From the NCBI RefSeq assembly GCF_902459645.1, contig NZ_CABPSK010000005.1, positions 124,001 to 188,000 of the forward strand: a stretch of 64,000 nt of DNA, given 5' to 3'. The stretch is from Pandoraea pneumonica. Its GTDB lineage: Bacteria; Pseudomonadota; Gammaproteobacteria; Burkholderiales; Burkholderiaceae. A program made the translations under genes and the position numbers. How positions within the stretch are numbered: position 1 is the first letter of the stretch; every line of letters starts with the position of its first letter. Below, piece by piece: positions 25,379 to 33,117 of this stretch. A model generated the notes under the pieces. It made no database searches. It saw nothing but the letters and a program-made list of their open reading frames with translations, and was not told the origin of the DNA.

Positions 25379-25738
25379 TTGAAGAAGATTGAGTTGCTAA
25401 CGCCTGAGGAATTGCCGTCCTGGTTTTCATACCCGGAGGATTTCCTTCAAGCCATAGACGAGGGATTGTACGACATCGGCCCATGGCAAATTCTGAACGG
25501 AGAGCGGCTTCGCATGAGGCATAACGGACTAAAGTCGCGATATCCTGTTCATGACCTTGTGCCGTTTGCTCGTCGCTTGGATACAGATGATGTAGCTTGC
25601 TGGGATGTAAAGGCCCCGGGGGCGGTACAGATTATTCATGACTTCGCCGGTCCAGGTTGGGAGGTACGGGAAAGCTACCCGTCATTTCTAGGTTGGTTAG
25701 CTGCTGCGAAAGAAGAAGCGAAAGACTACGATGATTAA
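25379..25738 (+). CDS. SUKH (SMI1/KNR4)-like immunity protein
   Basis: Protein of 119 residues starting at TTG 25379, with AGAAGGAAG about 9 nt upstream. The sequence pattern (LPSWFSYPEDFLQAIDEGL, GPWQILNGERL, DLVPFARRLDTDDVACW, SFLGWLAAAKEEA) fits the SUKH superfamily used as immunity proteins against polymorphic toxins. It sits 47 bp after the toxin domain and overlaps the kptA start by 8 bp. Binding to that toxin is inferred from order. A different antitoxin-like role cannot be excluded. Confidence 0.7.
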   Translation: MKKIELLTPEELPSWFSYPEDFLQAIDEGLYDIGPWQILNGERLRMRHNGLKSRYPVHDLVPFARRLDTDDVACWDVKAPGAVQIIHDFAGPGWEVRESYPSFLGWLAAAKEEAKDYDD

Positions 25739-26279
25739 GGCGTTGGATTTCACCGTGCTAAGTAAAGTTGTGACACGGATTTTGCGGCATGAGCCTTGGG
25801 TCTATGAGCTAGAGCTTGACGATGCGGGGTGGGTCCCCGTTGATGAACTATTGGCGGCACTCCGTACCGTGAAAGTGGAGTGGTCTTCGATTGACGAGTC
25901 TGACATTGCTGAGATGATTTCTCGTTCGGAGAAAAAGCGGCATGAGGTGCGAGAAAAGAAGATTCGCGCACTTTATGGACACTCGGTGCCTAAGATGTTA
26001 TCGAGGGAACGAGCTGATCCTCCTGAATTTTTGTATCACGGGACGTCCCCATCTGCGGCCATGCTAATTAAAGGTGATGCATTGCGACCGATGGGTCGGC
26101 AGTACGTGCACCTCTCGGTCGACGTCGATACGGCTAACGAAGTTGGACGCCGAAAGGCACCCAATCCAGTACTTTTGGTCGTGAATGCTGCGAGCGCACA
26201 TGAGGCAGGAGTGGCGTTTTACCGAGGTAATGACCACGTTTGGCTTGCGGACACTATTCCGGCCAAATTCATCGGTTGA
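25731..26279 (+). CDS. kptA: RNA 2'-phosphotransferase (Tpt1/KptA family)
   Basis: Protein of 182 residues with all Tpt1/KptA segments in order: LSKVVTRILRHEP near residue 10, DDAGWVPVDELLAAL, KKIRALYGHSVP near 80, LYHGTSPSAAMLIKGDALRPMGRQYVHLS near 105-130, and a C-terminal DHVWLADTIPAKFI. These supply the Arg, His, Arg and Arg residues of the NAD+ and RNA site. The enzyme removes a 2'-phosphate from RNA, forming ADP-ribose 1'',2''-cyclic phosphate, and related members ADP-ribosylate RNA ends. Its start overlaps the SUKH-like gene by 8 bp (ATG inside the end of the upstream gene), implying translational coupling and possibly RNA repair or modification tied to the toxin cassette. KptA in bacteria often has no known partner. 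Confidence 0.85.
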   Translation: MIKALDFTVLSKVVTRILRHEPWVYELELDDAGWVPVDELLAALRTVKVEWSSIDESDIAEMISRSEKKRHEVREKKIRALYGHSVPKMLSRERADPPEFLYHGTSPSAAMLIKGDALRPMGRQYVHLSVDVDTANEVGRRKAPNPVLLVVNAASAHEAGVAFYRGNDHVWLADTIPAKFIG

Positions 26280-26402
26280 ATTTCCGGCGTTCATAGCGAA
26301 TATTGGGTCTGCACTGCGCGATTGCACTGTTCAATTTGCAATGAAGTATGGTGAGATCCGGGGGTGGCATACTCGAAGCAATCCTTTTTTGGGCTTCACG
26401 GC

Positions 26403-27104
26403 ATGAGAACTAACGTTGACTACGCCCCCGGCGTCAGTTCACTCGCTTCGCTTCTGGCCGATTCCGGGCGCATGACCATGCTTTGGGCGTTGATGGATGG
26501 CTCCGCGCGCCCAGCGGGCGAACTGGCGCTTGTCGCCGGGCTTTCGCCTTCCAGCGCCAGCGGCCATCTCGCTCGCCTCGTCGACGGTGGCGTGCTTTTG
26601 CAAGAAGCTCGTGGACGCCATCGCTATTTCCGTATCGCCACCCCGGAAACGGCGGCCGCCATCGAAGCCCTTGCCAGTGCGGTGTTGGCGACGCGCGAAC
26701 TGCGTCCCCGCCCTGTTCCCGTCAGTCGCAGCACGCCGGTTCCGCTGCGTCACGCGCGCACTTGCTATGACCATTTGGCAGGAGAGATCGCCGTCGACCT
26801 CTTCGCACGAATGCGCGATCACCGTTGGATACGCATCGACGGTAGTGACGTTGCACTGACCGACGCCGGTGTCGACGGCCTTACCTCACTCGGCGTCGAC
26901 CTCACTGCCGCGCGCGCCCGCCGCCGTCGTTTTGCCTGCACTTGCCCCGACTGGAGCGAGCGCAAACCGCACCTTGGCGGCGCCCTTGGGGCCGCATTGC
27001 TCAACACCTGTCTTCACGCCAAATGGCTCGAACCCACGCGTGAACCGCGCGCCCTGCGCGTCACGCCGTTGGGCGAACGCCACCTCGCCGATTTCGCCAC
27101 CTGA
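26403..27104 (+). CDS. ArsR-type winged-helix regulator
   Basis: Regulator of 233 residues. The N-terminal half is an ArsR-like wHTH (LASLLADSGRMTMLWALMDG... AGELALVAGLSPSSASGHLARLVDGGVL... GRHRYFRI). The C-terminal half has a CTCPDWSERKPHLGG motif with two closely placed Cys plus a later Cys, which could sense a metal or thiol. The region returns to high G+C here, so this marks the right edge of the A+T-rich island. ATG 26403 has no clear ribosome-binding site; an in-frame start further upstream is possible. Target unknown. Confidence 0.8.
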   Translation: MRTNVDYAPGVSSLASLLADSGRMTMLWALMDGSARPAGELALVAGLSPSSASGHLARLVDGGVLLQEARGRHRYFRIATPETAAAIEALASAVLATRELRPRPVPVSRSTPVPLRHARTCYDHLAGEIAVDLFARMRDHRWIRIDGSDVALTDAGVDGLTSLGVDLTAARARRRRFACTCPDWSERKPHLGGALGAALLNTCLHAKWLEPTREPRALRVTPLGERHLADFAT

Positions 27105-27118
27105 ATTTTCCGGGCGCA

Positions 27119-27154
27119 TAAAAAGAAACACCCCACGCAAAACGCGCGGGGTGT
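27119..27154 (-). terminator. Terminator downstream of the DUF4148-type gene
   Basis: ACACCCC (27128-27134) pairs with GGGGTGT (27148-27154), with the T-run TTTCTTTTT on the minus strand. It follows the 27221 stop by about 67 bp and may also help stop the convergent regulator gene. Confidence 0.7.
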
Positions 27155-27220
27155 GAGGCACCGGGAGCGGTGGGCTACGGGACAGGATCCGAAGTCGATC
27201 GTCCTGGCCGCCGTGGCCTT

Positions 27221-27529
27221 TTAACTTCCAGCGTAAGTCGAGTTAATCAATTCGGTCGAACCTTGCACACGGGCACCTACCGGGTGTCCGTACGTCGCCA
27301 GTTGCGGATACTGGCTATCGGTCTGCGTGAGCTTGCCCTGCGCTTGCGCTTCGATCAGTTCCTGACGAACTTGCGCGCTCGGCACCGCCAGCTTTTCGCT
27401 ATATACGCTCGATTGCCAGAACAAGTTTTCGTTCGGATAGCCGTTGCCGCCAGTGCCGGCAAACGCGGCCGGTGCAGCCGCCACAGTCAGGGTCGCAGCG
27501 ATCAAAAGATGCGAAAGAGTGCGGGTCAT
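27221..27529 (-). CDS. DUF4148-type secreted small protein
   Basis: Protein of 102 residues with a clear Sec signal peptide (positive start, hydrophobic LLIAATLTVAAAPAAF, cleavage near AFA|GT at about 24). The rest has the DUF4148-like pattern with SAQVRQELIEAQAQGKL and a QYPQLATYGH motif found in many Burkholderiales periplasmic proteins of unknown function. ATG 27529 has AGGAGAAA 5-6 nt upstream. Monocistronic, ended by a hairpin terminator. Role unknown. Confidence 0.8.
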   Translation of the reverse strand: MTRTLSHLLIAATLTVAAAPAAFAGTGGNGYPNENLFWQSSVYSEKLAVPSAQVRQELIEAQAQGKLTQTDSQYPQLATYGHPVGARVQGSTELINSTYAGS

Positions 27530-27783
27530 GATGTTTCTCCTGTCATTTCTTCTTGGGTGGTCGGCCGGCTCACTTAAGTGTCCGGCACCGCCTACGCCTC
27601 TAAGGTAGGACGACCACGCCGCAGGAGTAACCGCACTGGACGCAACAATGCATTGCAGATATCGTGCCACCTCGAAACCCGCATGTAGCAAGGGTTTCAA
27701 GGCGGACGACGTTATCGCACAAGTGGAATACCGACTCTAATGAAGATGTTAATTAACAGGAGTGCGACAGGATGTCGCAGCGA

Positions 27784-28785
27784 TCAGAACTTGTAGCCGA
27801 CGCCCGCGAGGAAGATATCGCTGTCGCGGTCGTAACCGGTCACGACGCGGTTCCAAGAGATGCGTCCGACCCAATGATCGGCAAAGCGGTACGCCATGCT
27901 CATCGTGAGCAGACCCGCCACGACGTTTTGCGCGCCGCCGGCTGATCGGTTCTGCTTGTACTTGTTCCACGTCACGTACGGGCCAAAGCCGAGGCCGAGG
28001 CTGAAGCGGTCGCTGAAGAAATCGTTCTTGACCCACGCCTGTGCCGCAACGCCCTGACGGTTGCCGATATCGCTATGGCCTTCGTTGATCAACGACACCG
28101 TGCCGTCGAACCATCGGCCGAAGCCGTGGCGATATTCGATGCCTTCTGCCGCAGCGTTCTGCGAGTCGAGGCTGTTCACGATGGACAGCCCCGCCATGAC
28201 GGACAACACGTCGCCGGTCGGCACCGGCGGATCCATGTTGCCGAGCACGGGACCCGGCGTCGACGGCTTATCCAATTGATAACCGACACCCAGCAGGTAT
28301 TGCACGGTGTTGATGCTCGACGGCGATTGCACGTAATTGGCACGCGCTTGCACATACCAGCGGCTGGCGAAGTAATACGTGGCGGTGGCCGAGAACATGG
28401 CGCCCCAGCCGTGGTCGTCTTCGTAGCGCTTGCCGCGGCTGCCAGCCACCGTGTCGTAGTAGCGATACGGGCCGACACCCACGGCAACGTCGAAGCGGCG
28501 ATCGAAAAACGCCTGACGTGCCCACACCTGCACGGCAAAACCATCGCGGTGATGGTCGGGCACATGGCCTTCGTTGAGCCACGTGAAGCTCGCTGCGAAA
28601 TGCTCGCCAAGCCCCTGCCGGTAGTCCATGCCCCACGAGTAGGTGTGCGCGTTGTCGTCGTTACGCGCGTTCATGGCGCCCGCGTAGACGGTGGCTTCCT
28701 GTGCGTGCGCAACATTGGCGAATGCTGATGCGCCACAGACCACACCGGCCAACGCCGTTCGCACCCACCATGGATTGTTCTTCAT
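27784..28785 (-). CDS. Outer-membrane beta-barrel protein with internal duplication
   Basis: Protein of 333 residues with a signal peptide (cleavage near AHA|QE at 28) and a C-terminal Phe as in outer-membrane barrels. It has two homologous halves (residues about 31-170 and 192-333). NEGH occurs at 71 and 234, GVGY at 165 and 328, each offset by exactly 163 residues, and GPY, RF, QxWxxxxF repeat likewise. Each half could be one small eight-stranded barrel, or both could form one larger barrel. No enzyme motif is recognised; a lipid-A or envelope-modifying role is only a guess. ATG 28785 is used because the longer upstream frame lacks a signal peptide at its start. Confidence 0.75.
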   Translation of the reverse strand: MKNNPWWVRTALAGVVCGASAFANVAHAQEATVYAGAMNARNDDNAHTYSWGMDYRQGLGEHFAASFTWLNEGHVPDHHRDGFAVQVWARQAFFDRRFDVAVGVGPYRYYDTVAGSRGKRYEDDHGWGAMFSATATYYFASRWYVQARANYVQSPSSINTVQYLLGVGYQLDKPSTPGPVLGNMDPPVPTGDVLSVMAGLSIVNSLDSQNAAAEGIEYRHGFGRWFDGTVSLINEGHSDIGNRQGVAAQAWVKNDFFSDRFSLGLGFGPYVTWNKYKQNRSAGGAQNVVAGLLTMSMAYRFADHWVGRISWNRVVTGYDRDSDIFLAGVGYKF

Positions 28786-29117
28786 GTTCGATCCGCTGCA
28801 ATGAGGGCGTTTTTCGCCGCGTTGGGCGGCGGAGGTATTCGATACGCTCGCGCTGGCAAGCCGCTTCTCAGTAAGCGCTATCGTAGCAGCGCCCCATTGA
28901 CGGGCGAGCGGCAACGGGGCGTTGCTTCAAATTACCGAAAATTACGGCATCGGCGATGCCACATCGTATGGCACGCCGAAATACTTCGTCAAACGAGATG
29001 TGAGGCAGTGAAAGGGGGCGGCCCCGGAAGCGCAGGAACATGATTCGACCGCGCGGATGCCATGGATTCATGCGATTCCGGCGGCACCGTATGCATGCCG
29101 GAATTCCGCCTTTGATT
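28786..29117. promoter_or_regulatory. Gap between the barrel and IclR genes
   Basis: 332 bp without a gene. Two inverted repeats are visible: GGCATCG-G-CGATGCC (28946-28960), a possible operator about 160 bp upstream of the barrel gene, and ATTCCGGC/GCCGGAAT (29075-29082, 29097-29104), which lies just after the IclR stop on the minus strand and may be a weak terminator without a T-run. Confidence 0.35.
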
Positions 29118-29996
29118 TCAGGCCCTTTCCGCAGCTGCGAGGAAAGCTGGCGCGTCTGCCAGTAATACGGTGAGATCGGCAGCGCCCGATTTGACGACCG
29201 CCGCCGTGCGCTCCCGGCTAAGCGCATCGGTGCCCACCAGCGAGCGCGGCCCGGCGACGCTCAATGCCGCCAGCGGACGCCCTTGTGCATCGAGCACCGC
29301 TGCTGCACACGCATCGATTCCCGCTTCGAACCCGTCCTGACTCCACGCGCAACCGGTTTCCCGGTCGCGGGCCAACTGTGCGTCCAGCGCCGCATACGTG
29401 CGCGCACTCTGCGCCGTTGCCGCTGCTAATGGCTCGGGGCCGAGCAACGCGCGGCGGCGCTCAGGACTCAGGTGCGCCAACAGCGATCGCCCCGGGGCCG
29501 TCAGATGGGCCGTGACACGGCTGCCCGCCCGGATATTGCTGACCAACGGCAGGGCAGGGGTTTCACACAGCAGATAACGCACCTGCGTGCCGTCGAGTAC
29601 CGTCAGATAGCTCGACAGCCCGGTCTCACTCGTGACACGCGTGAGCACGCGCCGCGCCGTGGCGAGATGATCTTCGCCCGCGAGCGCCGCAGCGGAGAGC
29701 GTCAGAAAACCAAGACCGAGCCGATGGCCGCCATGCGGCAGCGGTTCGAGCACGCCTTCGTGTTCGAGCGTGGCAAGCAGGCGCATGACGGTGATGCGAT
29801 TGACGCCGATACGTCGCCCGACCTCACTCATATTGGCCGTTGAGCCACCGTCCGCCACAAAACGCAGGAGCTTGAGCGCCCGGATGACCGGCGTCACGAG
29901 CCCGGCTTGCGCCGAGTCGCGATCGTCACCAAGGACAGAGTTATCCGCGCCGGAAGCGCGGTCACCGCGTACGGTGTCGGGCGAAGCGTTCGTCAT
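29118..29996 (-). CDS. IclR-family transcriptional regulator
   Basis: Regulator of 292 residues. The wHTH occupies about residues 38-90 (RALKLLRFVADGGSTANMSEVGRRIGVNRITVMRLLATLEHEGVL), followed by the GAF-like effector domain ending at ALSVAGP. The first 30 residues are a loosely ordered acidic/Ser-rich segment. It lies 91 bp downstream of the FAD monooxygenase on the same strand and probably regulates it and perhaps the porin. A second IclR is encoded at 37341. Confidence 0.9.
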   Translation of the reverse strand: MTNASPDTVRGDRASGADNSVLGDDRDSAQAGLVTPVIRALKLLRFVADGGSTANMSEVGRRIGVNRITVMRLLATLEHEGVLEPLPHGGHRLGLGFLTLSAAALAGEDHLATARRVLTRVTSETGLSSYLTVLDGTQVRYLLCETPALPLVSNIRAGSRVTAHLTAPGRSLLAHLSPERRRALLGPEPLAAATAQSARTYAALDAQLARDRETGCAWSQDGFEAGIDACAAAVLDAQGRPLAALSVAGPRSLVGTDALSRERTAAVVKSGAADLTVLLADAPAFLAAAERA

Positions 29997-30087
29997 GCGG
30001 TGCTATGGACGTCTCGTTGTGTCGAAAGAGGCCGAATATCGATGGCCGGAATCTGGCGTCATGGTCAGCGAATCGCTGTGCGCAAAC

Positions 30088-31254
30088 TCACGCGGCAACC
30101 GGCACCTGCCAAGCGTCGTATTCGTAGACCCAATCGGCGTTGCCGCCTTCCTTGAGCCACTGATTGCCGCGCGAGCCGATTTGCACGCGCGCGGTGCGCT
30201 CGCGACGCGCGGCTTCGTAGCGAGCCAGCGCGCCAGCCAGTGCGTCGGCATCGGCATTCGGGCCGACCTCGGCGAGGTGGCGAGACATTACCACAGCGTC
30301 TTCAATGGCCATACCCGCCCCCTGCGCCATAAACGGCATCATCGGATGGCATGCGTCGCCCAGCAGCGAGACGCGGCCACGCGACCACTGCGGCAGCGGG
30401 TCGCGCACGTACAACGCCGACTTCAACACGCTGTCGCACGCATCGAGCAGCGCACGGGCTTCGGGATGATAGTCGGCGTACATCGCGCGCAACTCCAGCA
30501 CGTCGCCCGGTGCCGTCCACGACTCCAAGGTCCAACTGTCCTGCGCCGTGGTGGCGAACACAAAAATGTCGCGGCCGAGATTGAGCGGGAACGTGACGAT
30601 CTGACTCGACGCGACAGGCCCCCACCACTTGGTGAACGCGCCCAGATTCGGCACACCGCCGAGCTGCTCCGCAGGCACGACCGCACGGTAAGCGACCACC
30701 CCGGTGAACTCCGGCGATTCCGGCCCGAACAAGCCTGTGCGCACCACCGAATGAATGCCGTCGGCACCGATGAGCACATCCACGTCGTCGTGCGAGCCGT
30801 CGGCGAACGTCAGACGAATGCGGCCAGACTCCCCAACGCCCGGCGCTTCAAAGGAAACCAGTTTCTTGCCGAGCGCGATGTATTCCGCGGGCACGGCTTG
30901 CTCCAATGCCTGAAGCAAATCGGCGCGATGCATCGTGAGTTGCGGCGCGCCGTACTTGGTCTGTGCCGTCTGCGCCATTTCCAGGCGCGAGGTTTCTTCG
31001 CCGCTATCCCACGTGCGGCTGATGCGGTGGCTCGGTTGCGCAGCGCTCTCGCGCAACGCGTCGCCAACGCCAAGGCCGTCGAGTGCGCGCACCGCATTGG
31101 GCGTCAGGTTGATATCGGCACCGACACGCGCGAACTGCGCCGCTTGCTCGTAGACACGCACACGAAAGCCAGCACGCACGAGCGCGATGGCGGCAGCCAG
31201 ACCACCGATGCCGGCACCGTTGATGCCGATGAGAGGAGCTTGCGGACCTTGCAT
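30088..31254 (-). CDS. FAD-dependent aromatic monooxygenase (salicylate hydroxylase-like)
   Basis: Class A flavoprotein monooxygenase of 388 residues. The GxGxxG FAD motif is INGAGIGGLAAAIALV near the N-terminus, the DG motif is DVLIGADGIHSVVR, and the GD motif is VSLLGDACHPMMPFMAQGAGMAIED near residue 280-300. Enzymes of this group hydroxylate salicylate, 3-hydroxybenzoate, 6-hydroxynicotinate and similar compounds using NAD(P)H. ATG 31254 has AAAGGGTG upstream. A longer frame from 31308 lacks a plausible site. The promoter carries repeated GTTCAAATAT sites. Substrate is not determined. Confidence 0.88.
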   Translation of the reverse strand: MQGPQAPLIGINGAGIGGLAAAIALVRAGFRVRVYEQAAQFARVGADINLTPNAVRALDGLGVGDALRESAAQPSHRISRTWDSGEETSRLEMAQTAQTKYGAPQLTMHRADLLQALEQAVPAEYIALGKKLVSFEAPGVGESGRIRLTFADGSHDDVDVLIGADGIHSVVRTGLFGPESPEFTGVVAYRAVVPAEQLGGVPNLGAFTKWWGPVASSQIVTFPLNLGRDIFVFATTAQDSWTLESWTAPGDVLELRAMYADYHPEARALLDACDSVLKSALYVRDPLPQWSRGRVSLLGDACHPMMPFMAQGAGMAIEDAVVMSRHLAEVGPNADADALAGALARYEAARRERTARVQIGSRGNQWLKEGGNADWVYEYDAWQVPVAA

Positions 31255-31302
31255 GGAGACACCCTTTTGATGAAGGTTACGACGATTTCGAAAAAATAAA
31301 AC

Positions 31303-31331
31303 GTTCAAATATGAACATGATGTTCAAATAT
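31303..31331. promoter_or_regulatory. Operator-like repeats in the monooxygenase promoter
   Basis: GTTCA-AATA-TGAAC (31303-31316) is a palindrome, and GTTCAAATAT occurs twice (31303-31312 and 31322-31331). These sit 49-77 bp upstream of the monooxygenase start on the minus strand and look like binding sites for the adjacent IclR regulator. Confidence 0.55.
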
Positions 31332-31582
31332 TATTGTTTTTGATTCGATCAATCGCAAGCCACCCTCGGGTAAATCCCGACGCAGGCCGATTCGCAAGAA
31401 CGGTTTAACGACGGGACTTCCGGCAACGCAGACGGGACGAGCGGCACCTGCGTCGCACTTGAAATCGTGGAACTTCAACGCCGATTGCGCGCGTGTTATC
31501 ACACCAAATTCTCGTCATCAATTCGTGCATCTCCGCTGCGAGACTCGCGCGTCACCTGGCCTAAGCTCCGCATTGTTGGTTT

Positions 31583-31615
31583 CATAAGTAATCCAACGTT
31601 TCATAGGTGGAACGT
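31583..31615 (+). promoter_or_regulatory. IclR-type operator candidate upstream of the porin
   Basis: CATAAGTA, a 5-nt gap, then ACGTTTCA-TAGG-TGGAACGT (31596-31615). The same elements with the same spacing recur at 33053-33085 upstream of the ABC operon. It lies 109 bp upstream of the porin start. The shared layout points to a common regulator, probably the IclR protein encoded at 37341 or 29118. Confidence 0.65.
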
Positions 31616-31723
31616 CGAAATGCGGTCGCACGAGGGGTGTGACCGGCTGGGGTTGCCGTGCGCCGTACCCGACGTCATCACCGTTTTCGAATCATCGAAT
31701 CATCGAACGACAGGAGTACACAG

Positions 31724-32833
31724 ATGAAGCGGTTTCCGACGGGGCGGATCTCGGGGATGACAAAAATTGCGGCAGCCATGTTGCTCGCCGCAGGCGTGCC
31801 GATGGCGGCACACGCGCAAAGCAACATCACGATCTACGGCAGCATGGACGCCGGTGTGGCCTACGTGAACAACCAAGGCGGCACCAGCAACTGGATGGCG
31901 CAACAAGGCGGCACGCAGCCGGATCGCTGGGGTTTTCGCGGCGTTGAAGATCTGGGTGGCGGCAATCGCGCGATCTTCCTGCTGGAGAACGGCTTCTCCA
32001 CGCTGACGGGCAACACGCTGAAAGCGGGCGCGATGTTCAATCGCCAGTCGTGGGTTGGCTTGCAATCCGACACGCTCGGCACGCTCACCATCGGCCACAT
32101 GGCCCCGTTCAGCTTCGAATGGCTCGGCCCGTTCAGCACCGCCTATCTGGGCATGAACTGGTACATGTTCCACCCGGGCAACCTCGACGAACTGGCCAAC
32201 ACCTCGGTCGTGCAGCTCGACAACTCGGTGAAGTACGTCACGCCCGACTTCGCCGGTTTCAAGGCGGCGGGCATGATCTCGCTGGGCAACACCACGAACT
32301 TCGCAACCGGCAAGAAGTGGAGCGTGGCGGCGAACTACACCAACGCAGGTTTCAAGGCGTCGGTGGCCTACTCGAACGAGAACAACCGTACGCCGAACGT
32401 CGCCGTGCTCGGCGGCGCGACCTTCCAGAATCAACCTGTCGCGACCTATTCGGCGTCGAACATCGAGAACATGGGCGCGGGTGTGTCGTATGGCTTCGGC
32501 CCGTGGTTGCTGCACGCGTTGTACACCCGCGTGAAACTGGCATCGCCGGGCTACAGCGACACCTACCAGTCGTTCGATGGCGGCGTGAACTACGCCTCGA
32601 GCATCGCGAACACGATCACCTTCGGTGCCGCCACGACGAACATGTCCGGCAAGCGTTGGACGCAGGTGAGCCTTGGCGACGTCTACGCGCTCTCGAAGCG
32701 CACGCAGGTGTATGTGAGCGGCGTGTATCAGCACGCGAGCGGCAACGGTGCGGTCACCGCGATCAACACCATCGGTGCGTCGTCGACGGCCAATCAGGTC
32801 GTGATCATGTCGGGCGTGCATCACGCGTTCTGA
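31724..32833 (+). CDS. General porin (Gram-negative porin 4 type)
   Basis: Outer-membrane porin of 369 residues with a signal peptide ending in AHA|QS near residue 32. The mature protein opens with NITIYGSMDAGVAYVNN, has the DRWGFRGVEDLGGGNRAIFLLENGFS segment (constriction-loop region) and NRQSWVGLQSDTLGTLTIGH, and ends in the typical barrel-terminating HHAF. This is the OmpC-like trimeric 16-strand barrel common in Burkholderiales. ATG 31724 follows AGGAG with an 8-nt spacer. It is probably the outer-membrane entry for the compound used by the downstream cluster. Confidence 0.92.
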   Translation: MKRFPTGRISGMTKIAAAMLLAAGVPMAAHAQSNITIYGSMDAGVAYVNNQGGTSNWMAQQGGTQPDRWGFRGVEDLGGGNRAIFLLENGFSTLTGNTLKAGAMFNRQSWVGLQSDTLGTLTIGHMAPFSFEWLGPFSTAYLGMNWYMFHPGNLDELANTSVVQLDNSVKYVTPDFAGFKAAGMISLGNTTNFATGKKWSVAANYTNAGFKASVAYSNENNRTPNVAVLGGATFQNQPVATYSASNIENMGAGVSYGFGPWLLHALYTRVKLASPGYSDTYQSFDGGVNYASSIANTITFGAATTNMSGKRWTQVSLGDVYALSKRTQVYVSGVYQHASGNGAVTAINTIGASSTANQVVIMSGVHHAF

Positions 32834-32907
32834 CGATCACGCAAAACAACGACCCAAAGGTCACCCTGTGAACTCACTCAGTGGGCTCAATGAGTGGGCT
32901 AACTTCG

Positions 32908-32940
32908 CGCCGACCGGCATTCGCTGGTCGGCGTTTTTTT
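32908..32940 (+). terminator. Porin terminator
   Basis: CGCCGACC (32908-32915) and GGTCGGCG (32926-32933) with a T-run of seven at 32934-32940, about 75 bp after the porin stop. It separates the porin from the ABC operon promoter. Confidence 0.9.
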
Positions 32941-33020
32941 GCGCCTTTTTCCGCGCGCCAGGTGCGTTTCTCCCGCCGCAACATCCCCAAATCCGGGTTT
33001 CCCCTAGTCAAAAAACAATT

Positions 33021-33085
33021 TTGACTCCGGCCGTCACTCCCTATAATTGATCCATAAGTAAATCAACGTTTCACATATGAAACGT
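33021..33085 (+). promoter_or_regulatory. Promoter and operator of the ABC/catabolic operon
   Basis: TTGACT (33021-33026) and TATAAT (33042-33047) are separated by 15 bp. Downstream lies CATAAGTA (33053-33060) and the palindrome ACGTTTCA-CATA-TGAAACGT (33066-33085). The operator overlaps the expected start of transcription, so repression is likely until an inducer is present. The same motif precedes the porin. Confidence 0.7.
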
Positions 33086-33117
33086 AAGCCGCAAGGCGAA
33101 AGACAGGTCGGCAGGCG

